Assembly: GCF_001269385.1 (NCBI RefSeq)
Contig: NZ_CXOO01000026.1
Coordinates: 208,421 to 272,420 of the forward strand
Direction: 5' to 3'
From: Limnohabitans sp. DM1
GTDB taxonomy: Bacteria; Pseudomonadota; Gammaproteobacteria; Burkholderiales; Burkholderiaceae_C
DNA: 64,000 nucleotides
Below the pieces are notes generated by a model. The model worked only from the letters and a program-made list of their open reading frames with translations. It was not told the origin of the DNA and did not search any database. Shown here piece by piece: positions 8,703 through 17,814 of this stretch (within the stretch, counting starts at the first letter, position 1; every line of letters starts with the position of its first letter). Made by a program: the position numbers and the translations under genes.

Positions 8703-9162
8703 GGTGGGAACCTGTTCAGGTAGTTGAACATCTATTTTAAGGGCACAGGCCCGGCCATGCAAAGCGCCGCCGAAGGCGGGGCCATGGGGGAAACCCTTTT
8801 CGCGACCATTTCCGGGGCGGTCTATTGCAGGCCGTGGCCCTGCGGTAGTGGGCACCGGGCAAGGGCACCCCGGGCGGGAATCAATCGAGCCACCAGCAGC
8901 AGCAAGGGCAAAGGGCACAGGACAGGGCAATGCATGGGGCAAAAATGAAGGATTGAAGGGGCTGAATGTATATGTATGAGTAATTTTTTCACATATTGAT
9001 ATTGCCCCCGCACTGTCCCCGCTTCGTCCCCGTTTTGTCCCCGCACCTCAAACCGCTGTAAACCCGCATAAAACCTCAGTTCTTCCAATTTGTCCCCGCT
9101 GTCCCCGCACTTTTTCAAAATAGCAGCCACCAAAAATCGCAAGCACACCGCCGGAGCGCAAA
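8703..9162. other. Upstream region of yefM with repeated GTCCCCG motifs; no gene assigned
   Basis: Between 9003 and 9112 the string TGTCCCCG or GTCCCCG recurs six times at irregular spacing (CACTGTCCCCGC, TTCGTCCCCGT, TTTGTCCCCGC and so on). A minus-strand frame turns these into GDSGDK and RGQNGDE-like residues, as in some phage or plasmid replication proteins, but it is too short and lacks a domain. It may be the tail of a lost replication gene or a set of protein-binding repeats. Confidence 0.4.
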
Positions 9163-9186
9163 AAAACCGCCTCGGTCGGCGGTTTT
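9163..9186 (-). terminator. Rho-independent terminator downstream of the integrase remnant
   Basis: AAAACCGCC/GGCGGTTTT forms a 9-bp stem with a 6-nt loop, followed on the minus strand by a run of Ts (plus-strand A7). It lies about 30 bp after the integrase stop at 9218. Confidence 0.8.
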
Positions 9187-9217
9187 CGCTGGGGCTGGGC
9201 ACCGGGGCAGGGCTGCA

Positions 9218-9969
9218 TCACGCCGCCCTGTGCGCCTCCAGGTCGATCACGTTCCCCTGTGTCAGCCGGTCCACGTAATCGGCCCACAGTTGAATCTGTT
9301 CAAACCGTTTTTTGATGTATAGGGTCCGGTTGTAGCTTCGCCCGTTGGCATCCTTCACGGCATGGGCTAGGTTCGCTTCAATGGCCAGGGGGTGCGCGTC
9401 CAATTCGTCAACCATCGCATCAGTTCGCCAAACCGGGCAGGCTCGGTGATCGCTGCAAAGTGACCTTTAACCCGGGGTGTCAGCCTAGCCTTCAAGCCCT
9501 CGGTAATGTTCCTGTATTGGGGTGGGGCCATGGGCAACCGGTGTTTGAACACCTGCCCCGCCGTGTCCAGGACTCGCCGGGCCGCTTCCATTGCGCCGGG
9601 TTCGCGTGGCGTGGTTCTCACTCCAGCCCGGTTCCTGCACAGCGAACCATCCCAGGGCAACAGACTTGAAGGTGTCGCCGTCCGGGTTGCTGGCCTTCAG
9701 CTTTTCCAGCTTCCTCGCTTGGACTGGATCAACCCCCTCCCCCTTCAGCGCCTTTGCAGCATCTCGAGCTTTGCCGGCCTCTACAACATTGACAGCCGGG
9801 TAAGACCCCAGCGCCATACGCCCTTCTTTGCCGTCTTGGTAGGTCTTCCAAAACCAGCGTTTTGACCCAGCTGGGGAAACCTCCAGGTAAAGCCCCTCGG
9901 CATCGGTCAGGCGTAGGCGTTTTTGTCAGCGGGACACAAGGGGTTTTTGCATTGAACATCGGTCAGCAT
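9218..9969 (-). pseudogene. P4-type tyrosine recombinase (integrase), frameshifted and internally deleted
   Basis: Pieces in three frames line up with a Comamonadaceae P4-type integrase. The start is MLTDVQCKNPLC at 9969, then after a frameshift near 9905 LTDAEGLYLEVSPAG and MALGSYPAVNVVEAGKARDA (DUF4102 N-domain), then EAARRVLDTAGQVFKHRL (core-binding part), then the C-terminal end LAHAVKDANGRSYNRTLY. About 250 codons remain of the usual 400. The segment with the catalytic Arg and His-x-x-Arg is missing at about 9415-9425, while the putative catalytic Tyr of YNR is kept. It cannot be active. Confidence 0.82.
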
Positions 9970-10034
9970 CGGGGGCGTTCTCTCAGTTGTGCAGGGGGCT
10001 GATTGTTCCCCGGGATGTTCCCCGGTTTGGTTCC

Positions 10035-10054
10035 GGCTGTCAATGCACCTTAAC
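10035..10054 (+). repeat. Right copy of the 20-bp direct repeat, candidate attR
   Basis: GGCTGTCAATGCACCTTAAC, 19/20 identical to 7009-7028. It lies about 65 bp upstream of the integrase remnant start and about 40 bp beyond the ssrA terminator hairpin. Confidence 0.6.
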
Positions 10055-10094
10055 GAACGTCACCGGACTGCAAACCCTTGATTTCCCAATGAAA

Positions 10095-10127
10095 AAGGGC
10101 GTTTACTGGATGCCAGTAAACGCCCTT
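10095..10127 (-). terminator. ssrA rho-independent terminator
   Basis: AAGGGCGTTTACTGG and its reverse complement form a perfect 15-bp stem around a 3-nt loop, followed on the minus strand by CCCTTTTTC. It begins 12 bp after the mature tmRNA 3' end. Confidence 0.9.
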
Positions 10128-10138
10128 GGAAGTGCATA

Positions 10139-10527
10139 TGGTGGAGCTGGGGGGATTTGAACCCCCGTCCATAAGTCTTTTTCGTACAGTTCTACATGTG
10201 TAGTCGTCTGATTTGAATCTCGCCAAATGCACCGCGCAGCGACACGCTGAACATCCAGCCAGCACCCTTTTTTCTCACACCACCCCAAGGTACCCGAGGT
10301 GATGCCAGCCCATATGTTTTACCTTGCAGCCAGGACTTTGGGGGCTTTAACACCCTCATCACCCTAACCCAGCCTATCGGCCAACTGTTGCAAGGCTCAC
10401 CGGATTAAGCGGCGAGTGCGAAACGTTCGTCGTTTGCAGTTAGTTTTTTTTCCGAAGATTAACGAGGATCAGAACCTCGACATGCCCTGCCACGCGTCCG
10501 AACCCATGTCGAAACCAGTGCAGCCCC
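10139..10527 (-). ncRNA. ssrA: Transfer-messenger RNA (tmRNA)
   Basis: The 5' end GGGGCTG pairs with CAGCTCC before the encoded CCACCA end, the alanyl-tRNA-like acceptor. The T-arm GGGTTCAAATCCC is intact. After a resume codon GCA the tag frame reads ANDERFALAA then TAA, the betaproteobacterial degradation tag with the AA end recognised by ClpXP. At about 389 nt it is a one-piece tmRNA of normal size. It rescues stalled ribosomes with SmpB and tags the partial protein. It lies 14 bp after gph on the same strand, with its own promoter. Confidence 0.96.
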
Positions 10528-10537
10528 TAAGGGACGT

Positions 10538-10564
10538 ATTTTAGGCGCTCTTGAGGAATTTCAA
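10538..10564 (-). promoter_or_regulatory. Candidate sigma70 promoter of ssrA
   Basis: TTGAAA (10564-10559) and TAAAAT (10543-10538) each match consensus at five of six positions, with a 15-bp spacer; the -10 box ends 10 bp before the tmRNA 5' end. The boxes overlap the last codons of gph. The spacer is a little short. Confidence 0.5.
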
Positions 10565-11206
10565 GAGGTCCATCGGTGAATCAATGTGCAAATGGGCATT
10601 CCAGCGCGAAATATCGCTCTGTTGGCCCAAATACCCATAGGTGGCGGCCACGGTGCCCATGCCTGCAGCCAGGCCTGCGACGATGTCGCGCTCGTCGTCG
10701 CCAACGTACACGCAACGCGCCGGGTCAATCGATAACCGCCGTGCAGCCTCAAACAAAGGCTCGGGGTGCGGTTTGGCGTGGGGTGTGGTGTTGCCGCTGA
10801 CGATGGCGCCGGCCGTGGCAAACAAAGGAATAGCCGCGGTCAGCGGGTCGGTGAATCGGCTGGATTTGTTGGTGACCACGCCCCAGGGCAGCCCCAAGGC
10901 CACTAGGCGTTCGATCATTTCAACCACGCCGTCGAAGATGCGGGTTCGTTCGGTCATGCAGTTTTCGTAGGTGACGAAAAACTCTTCTTTCATGACCTCA
11001 AAATCGGGGTGCTCGGGTGTCATGCCAAAGGCAAGGCCCAGCATACCCCGGGCTCCGGCGCCGGCCATGGGCCGGTAGTGCTCGAGTGAAAGGGACGACA
11101 AACCGCGTGCCACACGCATTTGGTCCACGGCTGCACCCAGATCAGGCGCGCTGTCTATGAGGGTGCCGTCGAGATCAAACAAGACGGCTTGAGCGTTGTG
11201 GAACAT
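10541..11206 (-). CDS. gph: Phosphoglycolate phosphatase, HAD family
   Basis: 221 aa with HAD motif I FDLDGTLIDSAPD at residues about 10-22, motif II VVTNKSS, and motif III/IV CVYVGDDERDIVAG. It dephosphorylates 2-phosphoglycolate formed during DNA-end repair and RuBisCO-type side reactions. The ATG at 11206 follows GGAAAG by 8 bp and begins 3 bp after the ubiG stop, so the two genes are translationally coupled; an upstream in-frame TTG is rejected. Gph behind ubiG is the usual Burkholderiales order. A MupP-like muropeptide phosphatase from the same subfamily is an alternative. Confidence 0.88.
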   Translation of the reverse strand: MFHNAQAVLFDLDGTLIDSAPDLGAAVDQMRVARGLSSLSLEHYRPMAGAGARGMLGLAFGMTPEHPDFEVMKEEFFVTYENCMTERTRIFDGVVEMIERLVALGLPWGVVTNKSSRFTDPLTAAIPLFATAGAIVSGNTTPHAKPHPEPLFEAARRLSIDPARCVYVGDDERDIVAGLAAGMGTVAATYGYLGQQSDISRWNAHLHIDSPMDLLKFLKSA

Positions 11207-11208
11207 GG

Positions 11209-11919
11209 TCAGGCTTTCCGGCAAGCGAGCAAATAATTCACGCTGGTGTCCTGGCTAAGCCAATAGCGTTTGGTTAAGGGGTTGTATTCCATGCCCTTGA
11301 AGCCTTTGGCGTCCAGCCCGAAATCACGCGCCCAAGTGGTCAACTCACTGGGCTTGATCAGGCGGGCAAATTCGTGGGTGCCCTTGGGCAGCAAATTGAG
11401 GATGTATTCGGCCCCGACGATGGCAAACAAAAAGGATTTGGGATTGCGGTTGAGCGTAGAAAAGAACACCCAGCCACCGGGTTTGACCAGTTGGGCGCAG
11501 GCTTTGACGACGGCAGAGGGGTCGGGCACGTGTTCCAGCATTTCCATGCAGGTGACCACATCGAACTGCTCGGGTTGTTCTTCTGCCAGCCCTTCTGCGC
11601 TGAGTTCGCGGTATTGCACACCTTGAGTGCCCGCTTCCAGAGCATGCAATTGGGCCACCTTGAGGGATTTTATGGCCAGATCAATGCCCAAAACCTGCGC
11701 ACCTTTGCGGGCCATGGCATCGGCCAAAATGCCGCCACCACAACCAATGTCCACGACATTCAGGCCTGTCAAGGGCACCAAGCTGTTGATCCACTCCAGG
11801 CGCAGCGGGTTGATCTGGTGCAAGGGACGAAATTCGCTTTCAGGGTCCCACCAGCGGTGGGCCAGGTCAGAAAACTTGGCCAGTTCGGCCGGATCAACGT
11901 TGGAATGGCTTGTAGTCAT
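11209..11919 (-). CDS. ubiG: Ubiquinone biosynthesis O-methyltransferase
   Basis: 236 aa. The start [20 protein letters not shown] and [20 protein letters not shown] are diagnostic of UbiG, followed by SAM motif [17 protein letters not shown] (about residues 56-71) and EMLEHVPDP. It carries out both O-methylations of ubiquinone synthesis. The start at 11919 is set by family alignment; the frame is open a further 29 codons across the ompA terminator, which is not expected to be translated. First gene of the ubiG-gph pair. Confidence 0.96.
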   Translation of the reverse strand: MTTSHSNVDPAELAKFSDLAHRWWDPESEFRPLHQINPLRLEWINSLVPLTGLNVVDIGCGGGILADAMARKGAQVLGIDLAIKSLKVAQLHALEAGTQGVQYRELSAEGLAEEQPEQFDVVTCMEMLEHVPDPSAVVKACAQLVKPGGWVFFSTLNRNPKSFLFAIVGAEYILNLLPKGTHEFARLIKPSELTTWARDFGLDAKGFKGMEYNPLTKRYWLSQDTSVNYLLACRKA

Positions 11920-11964
11920 GAGACTGATTGTCGGTGAACAGCTGCACGACATGAACGACAGACG

Positions 11965-11994
11965 AAAAAAAGCCCCATCGCTGGGGCTTTTTTT
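11965..11994 (-). terminator. Rho-independent terminator after the OmpA-family gene
   Basis: AAAAAAAGCCCC-ATCGCT-GGGGCTTTTTTT has a perfect GC stem with A and T tracts on both sides. It separates the OmpA-family gene from ubiG on the minus strand. Confidence 0.93.
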
Positions 11995-12009
11995 CGGTCT
12001 TGTCAAAGA

Positions 12010-12663
12010 TCAGTTAGGGCGTGTACCGACCACTTCGATTTCAACGCGGCGGTTCTTGGAACGGCCAGCGGATGTCTTGTTGTCAGCAACTGGCTGCTTC
12101 TCGCCTTTGCCTTCAGTGTAGACACGGTTCTTTTCGATGCCCTTGGACACCAAATAGGCCTTCACAGCGTCAGCACGCTTGACCGACAGCTTCTGGTTGT
12201 AAGCATCCGAGCCCACGGAGTCGGTGTGACCCACGGCGATGATGACTTCCAGGTTGATGCCCTTGACTTTGCCAACCAGATCGTCCAGCTTGGCTTTGCC
12301 TTCAGCTTTCAGGACCGATTTGTCGAAGTCGAAGAAAGCGTCAGCGGCGTAGGTGACTTTGGTGGCGGCGGCTGGTGCAACAGCAGCTGCGGGTGCTGCT
12401 GCTTTGGGAGCTGGAGCTGCGGCGGCAGGTGCTACAGGAGCAGGAGCAGGAGCGGCAGCCTTAGGGGCCACAATAGCGCCGTCACAACCGGCAGCTGCAG
12501 TTGCAGGTGTCCAGTTGGCATCGCGCCAGCACAGCTCTTGAGTGCCGTTTTTCCAGACCAGATCGCCAGAGCCATTGCGCCAGTTGTCAACGGTTTGAGC
12601 GCTGGCAACGGTTGCGAGAGCTGCGGAGGCCAACAACATTGCCACTTTGCTGAGTTTTTTCAT
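12010..12663 (-). CDS. OmpA-family outer-membrane/peptidoglycan-binding protein
   Basis: 217 aa with a Sec signal peptide (cleavage likely after ASA, residue 22), a short TVDNWRNGSGDLVWKNG segment, an Ala/Pro linker (about residues 66-100, PAPAPVAPAAAAPAPKAAAP) and a C-terminal OmpA domain with FFDFDKSVLKAEGKAKL, VGHTDSVGSDAYNQKLSVKR and SKNRRVEIEV, the peptidoglycan-binding motifs. The usual eight-strand barrel is absent. It anchors the outer membrane to the wall. The start at 12663 follows GAGGAAGA. Divergent from gyrA. Confidence 0.92.
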   Translation of the reverse strand: MKKLSKVAMLLASAALATVASAQTVDNWRNGSGDLVWKNGTQELCWRDANWTPATAAAGCDGAIVAPKAAAPAPAPVAPAAAAPAPKAAAPAAAVAPAAATKVTYAADAFFDFDKSVLKAEGKAKLDDLVGKVKGINLEVIIAVGHTDSVGSDAYNQKLSVKRADAVKAYLVSKGIEKNRVYTEGKGEKQPVADNKTSAGRSKNRRVEIEVVGTRPN

Positions 12664-12899
12664 GTTCTTCCTCTTGAGAGATAAAGCCGCAGACTCGCTG
12701 CGAAAAATGACGGACCGGATGACCTTCACCCGATTCGTTACCAAATATTGTGCCATAGACAACGGACTGAATCGTGAAATGAACCACACACCTGCTCTTT
12801 CAAGCCTGGAACGAATAGCAGTTGTTGCATGTATGCGACACTCAGTTGCACCTAAAATCTACACTTTGCATAGCGCCCCTCACCCTGCCTTATTGATAT

Positions 12900-15575
12900 A
12901 TGACCCAGTTCGCCAAAGAAACACTGCCCATCAGTCTGGAAGAGGAAATGCGGCGCAGCTACCTCGATTACGCCATGAGCGTGATCGTCGGTCGCGCCCT
13001 GCCCGATGCGCGCGACGGCTTAAAACCCGTGCACCGCAGGGTTTTGTTCGCCATGCACGAGCTCAACAACGACTGGAACCGTCCTTACAAGAAGTCGGCC
13101 CGTATCGTGGGTGACGTGATCGGTAAATACCACCCGCACGGCGACCAGTCGGTGTACGACACCATCGTTCGCATGGCGCAAGACTTTTCCATGCGCCACA
13201 TGCTGGTGGACGGCCAGGGTAATTTCGGCTCGGTGGACGGTGACAACGCAGCGGCGATGCGTTACACCGAAATCCGTTTGGCCAAGATCGCCCACGAGAT
13301 GCTGGGCGACATCGACAAGGAAACGGTTGACTTTGGCCCCAACTACGACGGCTCGGAAAAAGAGCCGCTGGTGCTGCCCTCGCGCCTGCCCAATTTGCTG
13401 ATCAACGGCTCGGGCGGTATCGCGGTGGGCATGGCCACCAACATCCCGCCACACAACCTGAACGAAGTGGTGGACGCCTGCCTGCACCTGCTGCGCAACC
13501 CCGAAGCCTCGATCGACGAGCTGATGGAGATCGTGCCCGCGCCCGACTTCCCCACAGGCGCCATCATTTACGGCATGACCGGTGTCAAGGAAGGCTACCG
13601 TACCGGGCGCGGCCGCGTGGTCATGCGGGCCAAGTGCCACTTTGAAGACATCGACAAAGGCCAGCGCCAGTGCATCGTGGTCGATGAACTGCCCTACCAG
13701 GTCAACAAAAAGACCCTGCAAGAGCGCATGGCCGAGTTGGTGCACGAGAAAAAGATTGAAGACATCAGCCACATCCAGGACGAGTCCGACAAGTCGGGCA
13801 TGCGCTTGGTGATCGAGCTCAAGCGCGGTGCCGTGCCCGAGGTGGTGCTCAACAACCTCTACAAACAGACGCAGCTGCAAGACACCTTCGGCATGAACAT
13901 GGTGGCCTTGATCGACGGCCAGCCCAAGCTGTGCAACCTGAAAGACCTGATCCAGGTCTTCCTGCAGCACCGCCGTGAAGTGGTGACGCGCCGCACGGTA
14001 TTCGAGCTGCGCAAAGCGCGTGACCGTGGCCATGTGCTCGAAGGCCTGGCGGTGGCTTTGGCCAACATCGACGACTTCATCGCGATCATCCGTGGCGCGC
14101 CCACACCCCCTGTGGCCAAGGCCGAGTTGATGACCCGCGCCTGGGACAGCCAGATGGTGCGCACCATGCTGACCCGCGCCCGCGATGACGGCTCGGTGGT
14201 GAACGCCGACGACTACCGCCCCGAGGGTCTGGAGCGCGAATACGGTTTGGGCCAGGATGGCCTCTACCGCCTGTCGGACACACAAGCGCAAGAGATTTTG
14301 CAAATGCGCCTGCAGCGCCTGACCGGGCTGGAGCAAGACAAGATCGTGGCCGAGTACAAAGAGGTCATGTCCGAAATCGAAGACCTGCTGGACATTCTGG
14401 CCAAACCCGAACGCGTGTCGACCATCATTGGCGACGAGCTGGGCACCGTGCGCCAGGAATTCGGCCAAACCAAGATTGGCGCTCGCCGCAGCGAGATCGA
14501 GCACAGCGCGCAAGACCTGTCCACCGAAGACCTGATCACGCCCACCGATATGGTGGTCACGCTCAGCCACAGCGGTTACATCAAGAGCCAACCTTTGAGT
14601 GAATACCGCTCGCAAAAGCGTGGCGGCCGTGGCAAACAAGCCGCTGCGACCAAAGAAGACGACTGGATCGACCAGCTCTTCATCGCCAACACACACGACT
14701 ACCTGCTGTGCTTCTCCAACCGGGGTCGTTTGTATTGGCTCAAGGTCTGGGAAGTGCCTGCTGGTTCGCGCGGCTCACGCGGTCGCCCCATCGTCAACAT
14801 GTTCCCTTTGCAAGAAGGCGAAAAGATCAACGTGGTGCTGGCCCTGACCGGCCAGGCCCGCACCTTCCCCGAGAACCAATACGTCTTCATGGCCACCTCC
14901 ATGGGCACGGTCAAGAAGACATCGCTCGACGAATTCAGCAACCCGCGCAAGGGCGGCATCATCGCCGTCAATTTGGACGAGGGTGACTTCCTGATTGGTG
15001 CGGCCCTCACGGACGGCCAGCACGACGTGATGCTGTTCAGCGATGGCGGCAAGGCCGTGCGCTTTGACGAAAACGATGTGCGCCCCCTGGGCCGCAGTGC
15101 ACGCGGTGTGCGCGGCATGATGATCGAAGACCACCAAAGCGTGATCGCGATGTTGGTGTCGGAGCAAGAAAACCCCGATGCACCCACCGACGAGGCCAAA
15201 GCCCGCGCCAGCGTGCTCACGGCCACCGAAAACGGCTACGGCAAACGCACCAGCATCACCGAATACACCCGTCACGGACGTGGCACCAAGGGCATGATCG
15301 CCATCCAGCAATCCGAGCGCAACGGCAAAGTCGTGGCCGCCACCTTGGTGCACGCCGATGACGAGATCATGCTGATCACCGACACCGGTGTTTTGGTGCG
15401 CACACGCGTGTCCGAAATCCGCGAGCTGGGCCGCGCCACACAAGGCGTGACCCTGATCGGCCTGGACGAAGGCGCCAAGCTGTCGGGCCTGCAACGCATC
15501 GTGGAAAACGACGCGAATGCCGCTGAAGGCGAGGCCGATGCACCGACAGACGACAGCGCACCTGCAGCGGAATAA
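12900..15575 (+). CDS. gyrA: DNA gyrase subunit A
   Basis: 891 aa, full length. The catalytic tyrosine is Y122 in [13 protein letters not shown], and the C-terminal beta-pinwheel with the GyrA box QKRGGRGK is present. It negatively supercoils DNA with GyrB. The quinolone-resistance region reads [14 protein letters not shown], so position 83 (E. coli numbering, same here) is Gln, not Ser. The acidic C-terminal tail is rich in Glu, Asp and Ala. The stop is followed at once by serC. Confidence 0.98.
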   Translation: MTQFAKETLPISLEEEMRRSYLDYAMSVIVGRALPDARDGLKPVHRRVLFAMHELNNDWNRPYKKSARIVGDVIGKYHPHGDQSVYDTIVRMAQDFSMRHMLVDGQGNFGSVDGDNAAAMRYTEIRLAKIAHEMLGDIDKETVDFGPNYDGSEKEPLVLPSRLPNLLINGSGGIAVGMATNIPPHNLNEVVDACLHLLRNPEASIDELMEIVPAPDFPTGAIIYGMTGVKEGYRTGRGRVVMRAKCHFEDIDKGQRQCIVVDELPYQVNKKTLQERMAELVHEKKIEDISHIQDESDKSGMRLVIELKRGAVPEVVLNNLYKQTQLQDTFGMNMVALIDGQPKLCNLKDLIQVFLQHRREVVTRRTVFELRKARDRGHVLEGLAVALANIDDFIAIIRGAPTPPVAKAELMTRAWDSQMVRTMLTRARDDGSVVNADDYRPEGLEREYGLGQDGLYRLSDTQAQEILQMRLQRLTGLEQDKIVAEYKEVMSEIEDLLDILAKPERVSTIIGDELGTVRQEFGQTKIGARRSEIEHSAQDLSTEDLITPTDMVVTLSHSGYIKSQPLSEYRSQKRGGRGKQAAATKEDDWIDQLFIANTHDYLLCFSNRGRLYWLKVWEVPAGSRGSRGRPIVNMFPLQEGEKINVVLALTGQARTFPENQYVFMATSMGTVKKTSLDEFSNPRKGGIIAVNLDEGDFLIGAALTDGQHDVMLFSDGGKAVRFDENDVRPLGRSARGVRGMMIEDHQSVIAMLVSEQENPDAPTDEAKARASVLTATENGYGKRTSITEYTRHGRGTKGMIAIQQSERNGKVVAATLVHADDEIMLITDTGVLVRTRVSEIRELGRATQGVTLIGLDEGAKLSGLQRIVENDANAAEGEADAPTDDSAPAAE

Positions 15576-15578
15576 GTG

Positions 15579-16670
15579 ATGGGGCGCGCTTTCAACTTCT
15601 CGGCGGGTCCCGCCGTCATGCCCGAGGCTGTGTTGCAGCAAGCCGCCTCCGAGATGCTGGACTGGCACGGCTCAGGCATGAGCGTGATGGAGATGAGCCA
15701 CCGCGGCAAGGAGTTCATCAGCATTTACGAGCAGGCCGAAGCCGACCTGCGTGAGCTGCTGGCCGTGCCCGCCCATTTCAAGATTTTGTTTATGCAAGGC
15801 GGTGGCCTGGCTGAAAACGCCATCGTGCCGCTGAACCTGTCGCAAGGCGGGGCCATGGACTTTGTGCTGACCGGCAGCTGGAGCCAAAAATCACTTCAAG
15901 AGGCTGGTAAATACGGGCCAGCACGCGTGGCGGCCTCGGCGCAAGCAGACGGTTTCACCACCCTGCCCGCGCCAGCGTCTTGGCAAATCGACCCTGACAG
16001 CCGGTATGTGCACATTTGCGGCAACGAAACCATCCACGGTGTGGAGTTCCATGAATTGCCCGACCTCAAGGCTTTAGGCTGCGACGCCCCGCTGGTGGTG
16101 GATTTTTCATCGCATGTGGCCTCCCGTCCGGTGGACTGGTCGCGTGTGGGCCTGGCCTTTGGCGGTGCGCAAAAGAATTTGGGCCCAGCAGGCTTGACCT
16201 TGGTCATCGTGCGCGAAGACCTGATCGGCCATGCACTGCCGCATTGCCCCAGCGCCTTTGATTACAAGCTGGTGAGTGACAACCAGTCGATGTACAACAC
16301 GCCGCCCACTTACAGCATTTACATCGCCGGGCTGGTGTTCCAGTGGCTCAAAAAAAATGGCGGCATCGCCGCCATGGAGCAACGCAACATCGCCAAGGCA
16401 CAACTGTTGTACGACTTTTTCGACAGCTCCAGCTTGTTTGAAAACCGTGTCGCCAAAGACTGCCGCTCACGCATGAACGTGCCCTTCTTCTTGCGCGACG
16501 AATCGCGCAACGACGCCTTTCTGGCCGGTGCCAAAGCAGCCAATTTGTTGCAGCTCAAGGGCCACAAATCAGTGGGTGGCATGCGCGCGAGCATTTACAA
16601 CGCCATGTCGATCGAAGGCGTGCAGGCTTTGGTGGCCTACATGCGCGAATTTGAAAAAACACAGGCCTGA
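15579..16670 (+). CDS. serC: Phosphoserine aminotransferase
   Basis: 363 aa, PLP-dependent class V aminotransferase. [15 protein letters not shown] at the N-terminus and [12 protein letters not shown] with the Schiff-base lysine are diagnostic. It converts 3-phosphohydroxypyruvate to phosphoserine and also acts in pyridoxal phosphate synthesis. The ATG at 15579 is taken; a GTG directly before it (15576) abuts the gyrA stop. It begins the serC-pheA-tyrA-aroA/cmk amino-acid run. Confidence 0.97.
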   Translation: MGRAFNFSAGPAVMPEAVLQQAASEMLDWHGSGMSVMEMSHRGKEFISIYEQAEADLRELLAVPAHFKILFMQGGGLAENAIVPLNLSQGGAMDFVLTGSWSQKSLQEAGKYGPARVAASAQADGFTTLPAPASWQIDPDSRYVHICGNETIHGVEFHELPDLKALGCDAPLVVDFSSHVASRPVDWSRVGLAFGGAQKNLGPAGLTLVIVREDLIGHALPHCPSAFDYKLVSDNQSMYNTPPTYSIYIAGLVFQWLKKNGGIAAMEQRNIAKAQLLYDFFDSSSLFENRVAKDCRSRMNVPFFLRDESRNDAFLAGAKAANLLQLKGHKSVGGMRASIYNAMSIEGVQALVAYMREFEKTQA

Positions 16671-16706
16671 AGCTCCTCCAGCAGGCCGCCAGAAAGAAAA
16701 CGAGAC

Positions 16707-17807
16707 ATGAGCCAACAACCCATTCAGTCGGATGCCTTGGGCGCTTTGCGTGTGCAAATTGATGCGCTGGACAAACAGCTGCTGAGCCTGCTGAACCAAC
16801 GCGCCCATGTGGCCGAGCAAGTGGGCGAGATCAAGCGTGCAGAAGGCTCGCCTTTCTTCCGTCCCGACCGTGTGGCCCAGGTCATCGACAAGATCACCCA
16901 TGCCAACCCAGGGCCTCTGAAAAACGAACACGTCGCCTCCATCTGGCGCGAGATCATGTCGGCCTGCCTGGCCTTGGAGGCCCCACAACGCGTGGCGGTG
17001 CTCGGGCCACAAGGTACGTTTTGTGAACAAGCAGCGATTGAATTTTTTGGCAGCGCGGCCAACCTGATTTACTGCGCCAACTTCGACGAAGTCTTCCACG
17101 CCACCGCTGCGGGCACCGCCCAGTACGGCGTGGTCGGCATGGAGAACTCCACCGAAGGTGTGGTCGCGCGCTCGCTCGATTTGTTTTTGCGTTCGCCCGT
17201 GCATGTGGTGGGCGAAGTCAGCCTGCAGGTGCGCTTCAATTTGCTGCGCCAACTCAATTCCGACGCAGGCATTGAGGTCGTGATGGCCCACCCCCAAGCG
17301 CTGGCCCAGTGCCAGGGTTGGCTGTCCAAGCACCTGCCGCATGTGGAGCGCCGCGCCGTGTCCAGCAACGCCGAAGGCGCGCGCCTGGCCGCCACCAACC
17401 CCGCTTGGGCGGCGCTGGCCAGCGAACGCGCTGCCAGCCAGTTTGGCCTGCACATCGTGCACCACGCCATCCAGGACGAAGCGTTCAACCGCACACGCTT
17501 TGCCGTGATCAGTTTGCCCCAAACCTTGGCCACGCCACCCGCTTCGGGCAAGGACTGCACCAGCTTGGTGGTGTCGGTGCCCAACCGCCCCGGTGCGGTG
17601 CACGACTTGTTGGTGCCGCTCAAGAACAACGGCGTGTCCATGACGCGTTTTGAGTCGCGCCCTGCCAAATCGGGCCAGTGGGAGTATTACTTCTACATCG
17701 ACCTGCAAGGCCACATCAGCGAGCCGCATGTGGCGGCGGCCCTGCAAGAGCTGCAAGGCCTGTGCGCGTTTTACAAGGTGCTGGGTTCTTACCCCGTGCC
17801 CGAGTGA
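16707..17807 (+). CDS. pheA: Bifunctional chorismate mutase / prephenate dehydratase
   Basis: 366 aa with an AroQ chorismate mutase domain (about residues 10-95, LRVQIDALDKQLLSLLNQRA), a prephenate dehydratase domain (VAVLGPQGTFCEQAA from about residue 97, with GMENSTEGVV) and a C-terminal ACT domain (SLVVSVPNRPGAVHDLLVPL, FESRPAKSGQWEYYFYID) for phenylalanine feedback. It makes phenylpyruvate from chorismate. It lies 36 bp after serC. Confidence 0.97.
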   Translation: MSQQPIQSDALGALRVQIDALDKQLLSLLNQRAHVAEQVGEIKRAEGSPFFRPDRVAQVIDKITHANPGPLKNEHVASIWREIMSACLALEAPQRVAVLGPQGTFCEQAAIEFFGSAANLIYCANFDEVFHATAAGTAQYGVVGMENSTEGVVARSLDLFLRSPVHVVGEVSLQVRFNLLRQLNSDAGIEVVMAHPQALAQCQGWLSKHLPHVERRAVSSNAEGARLAATNPAWAALASERAASQFGLHIVHHAIQDEAFNRTRFAVISLPQTLATPPASGKDCTSLVVSVPNRPGAVHDLLVPLKNNGVSMTRFESRPAKSGQWEYYFYIDLQGHISEPHVAAALQELQGLCAFYKVLGSYPVPE

Positions 17808-17814
17808 GTACGCG

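Larger units (their letters stand above)
7009..10054. mobile_element. Decayed integrative mini-element between polA and ssrA
   Basis: About 3.0 kb bounded by a 20-bp direct repeat. It holds, all on the minus strand, a deleted and frameshifted P4-type integrase next to the right end, a YefM/YoeB pair and an HTH protein. The right end lies about 85 bp from the 3' end of tmRNA, a common neighbourhood for such integrases. A second shared motif, TGTTCCCCGGTTTGGT, occurs at 7101-7116 and 10016-10031. With the integrase core gone, the element should no longer move by itself. Confidence 0.65.

Noticed and set aside
9003..9112. Plasmid-type iteron origin
   Set aside because: The GTCCCCG motifs are short and irregularly spaced, and there is no rep gene or DnaA box cluster nearby.
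13020..14696. Minus-strand open frame of about 560 codons opposite gyrA
   Set aside because: Shadow of gyrA with no start signal or recognisable domain.
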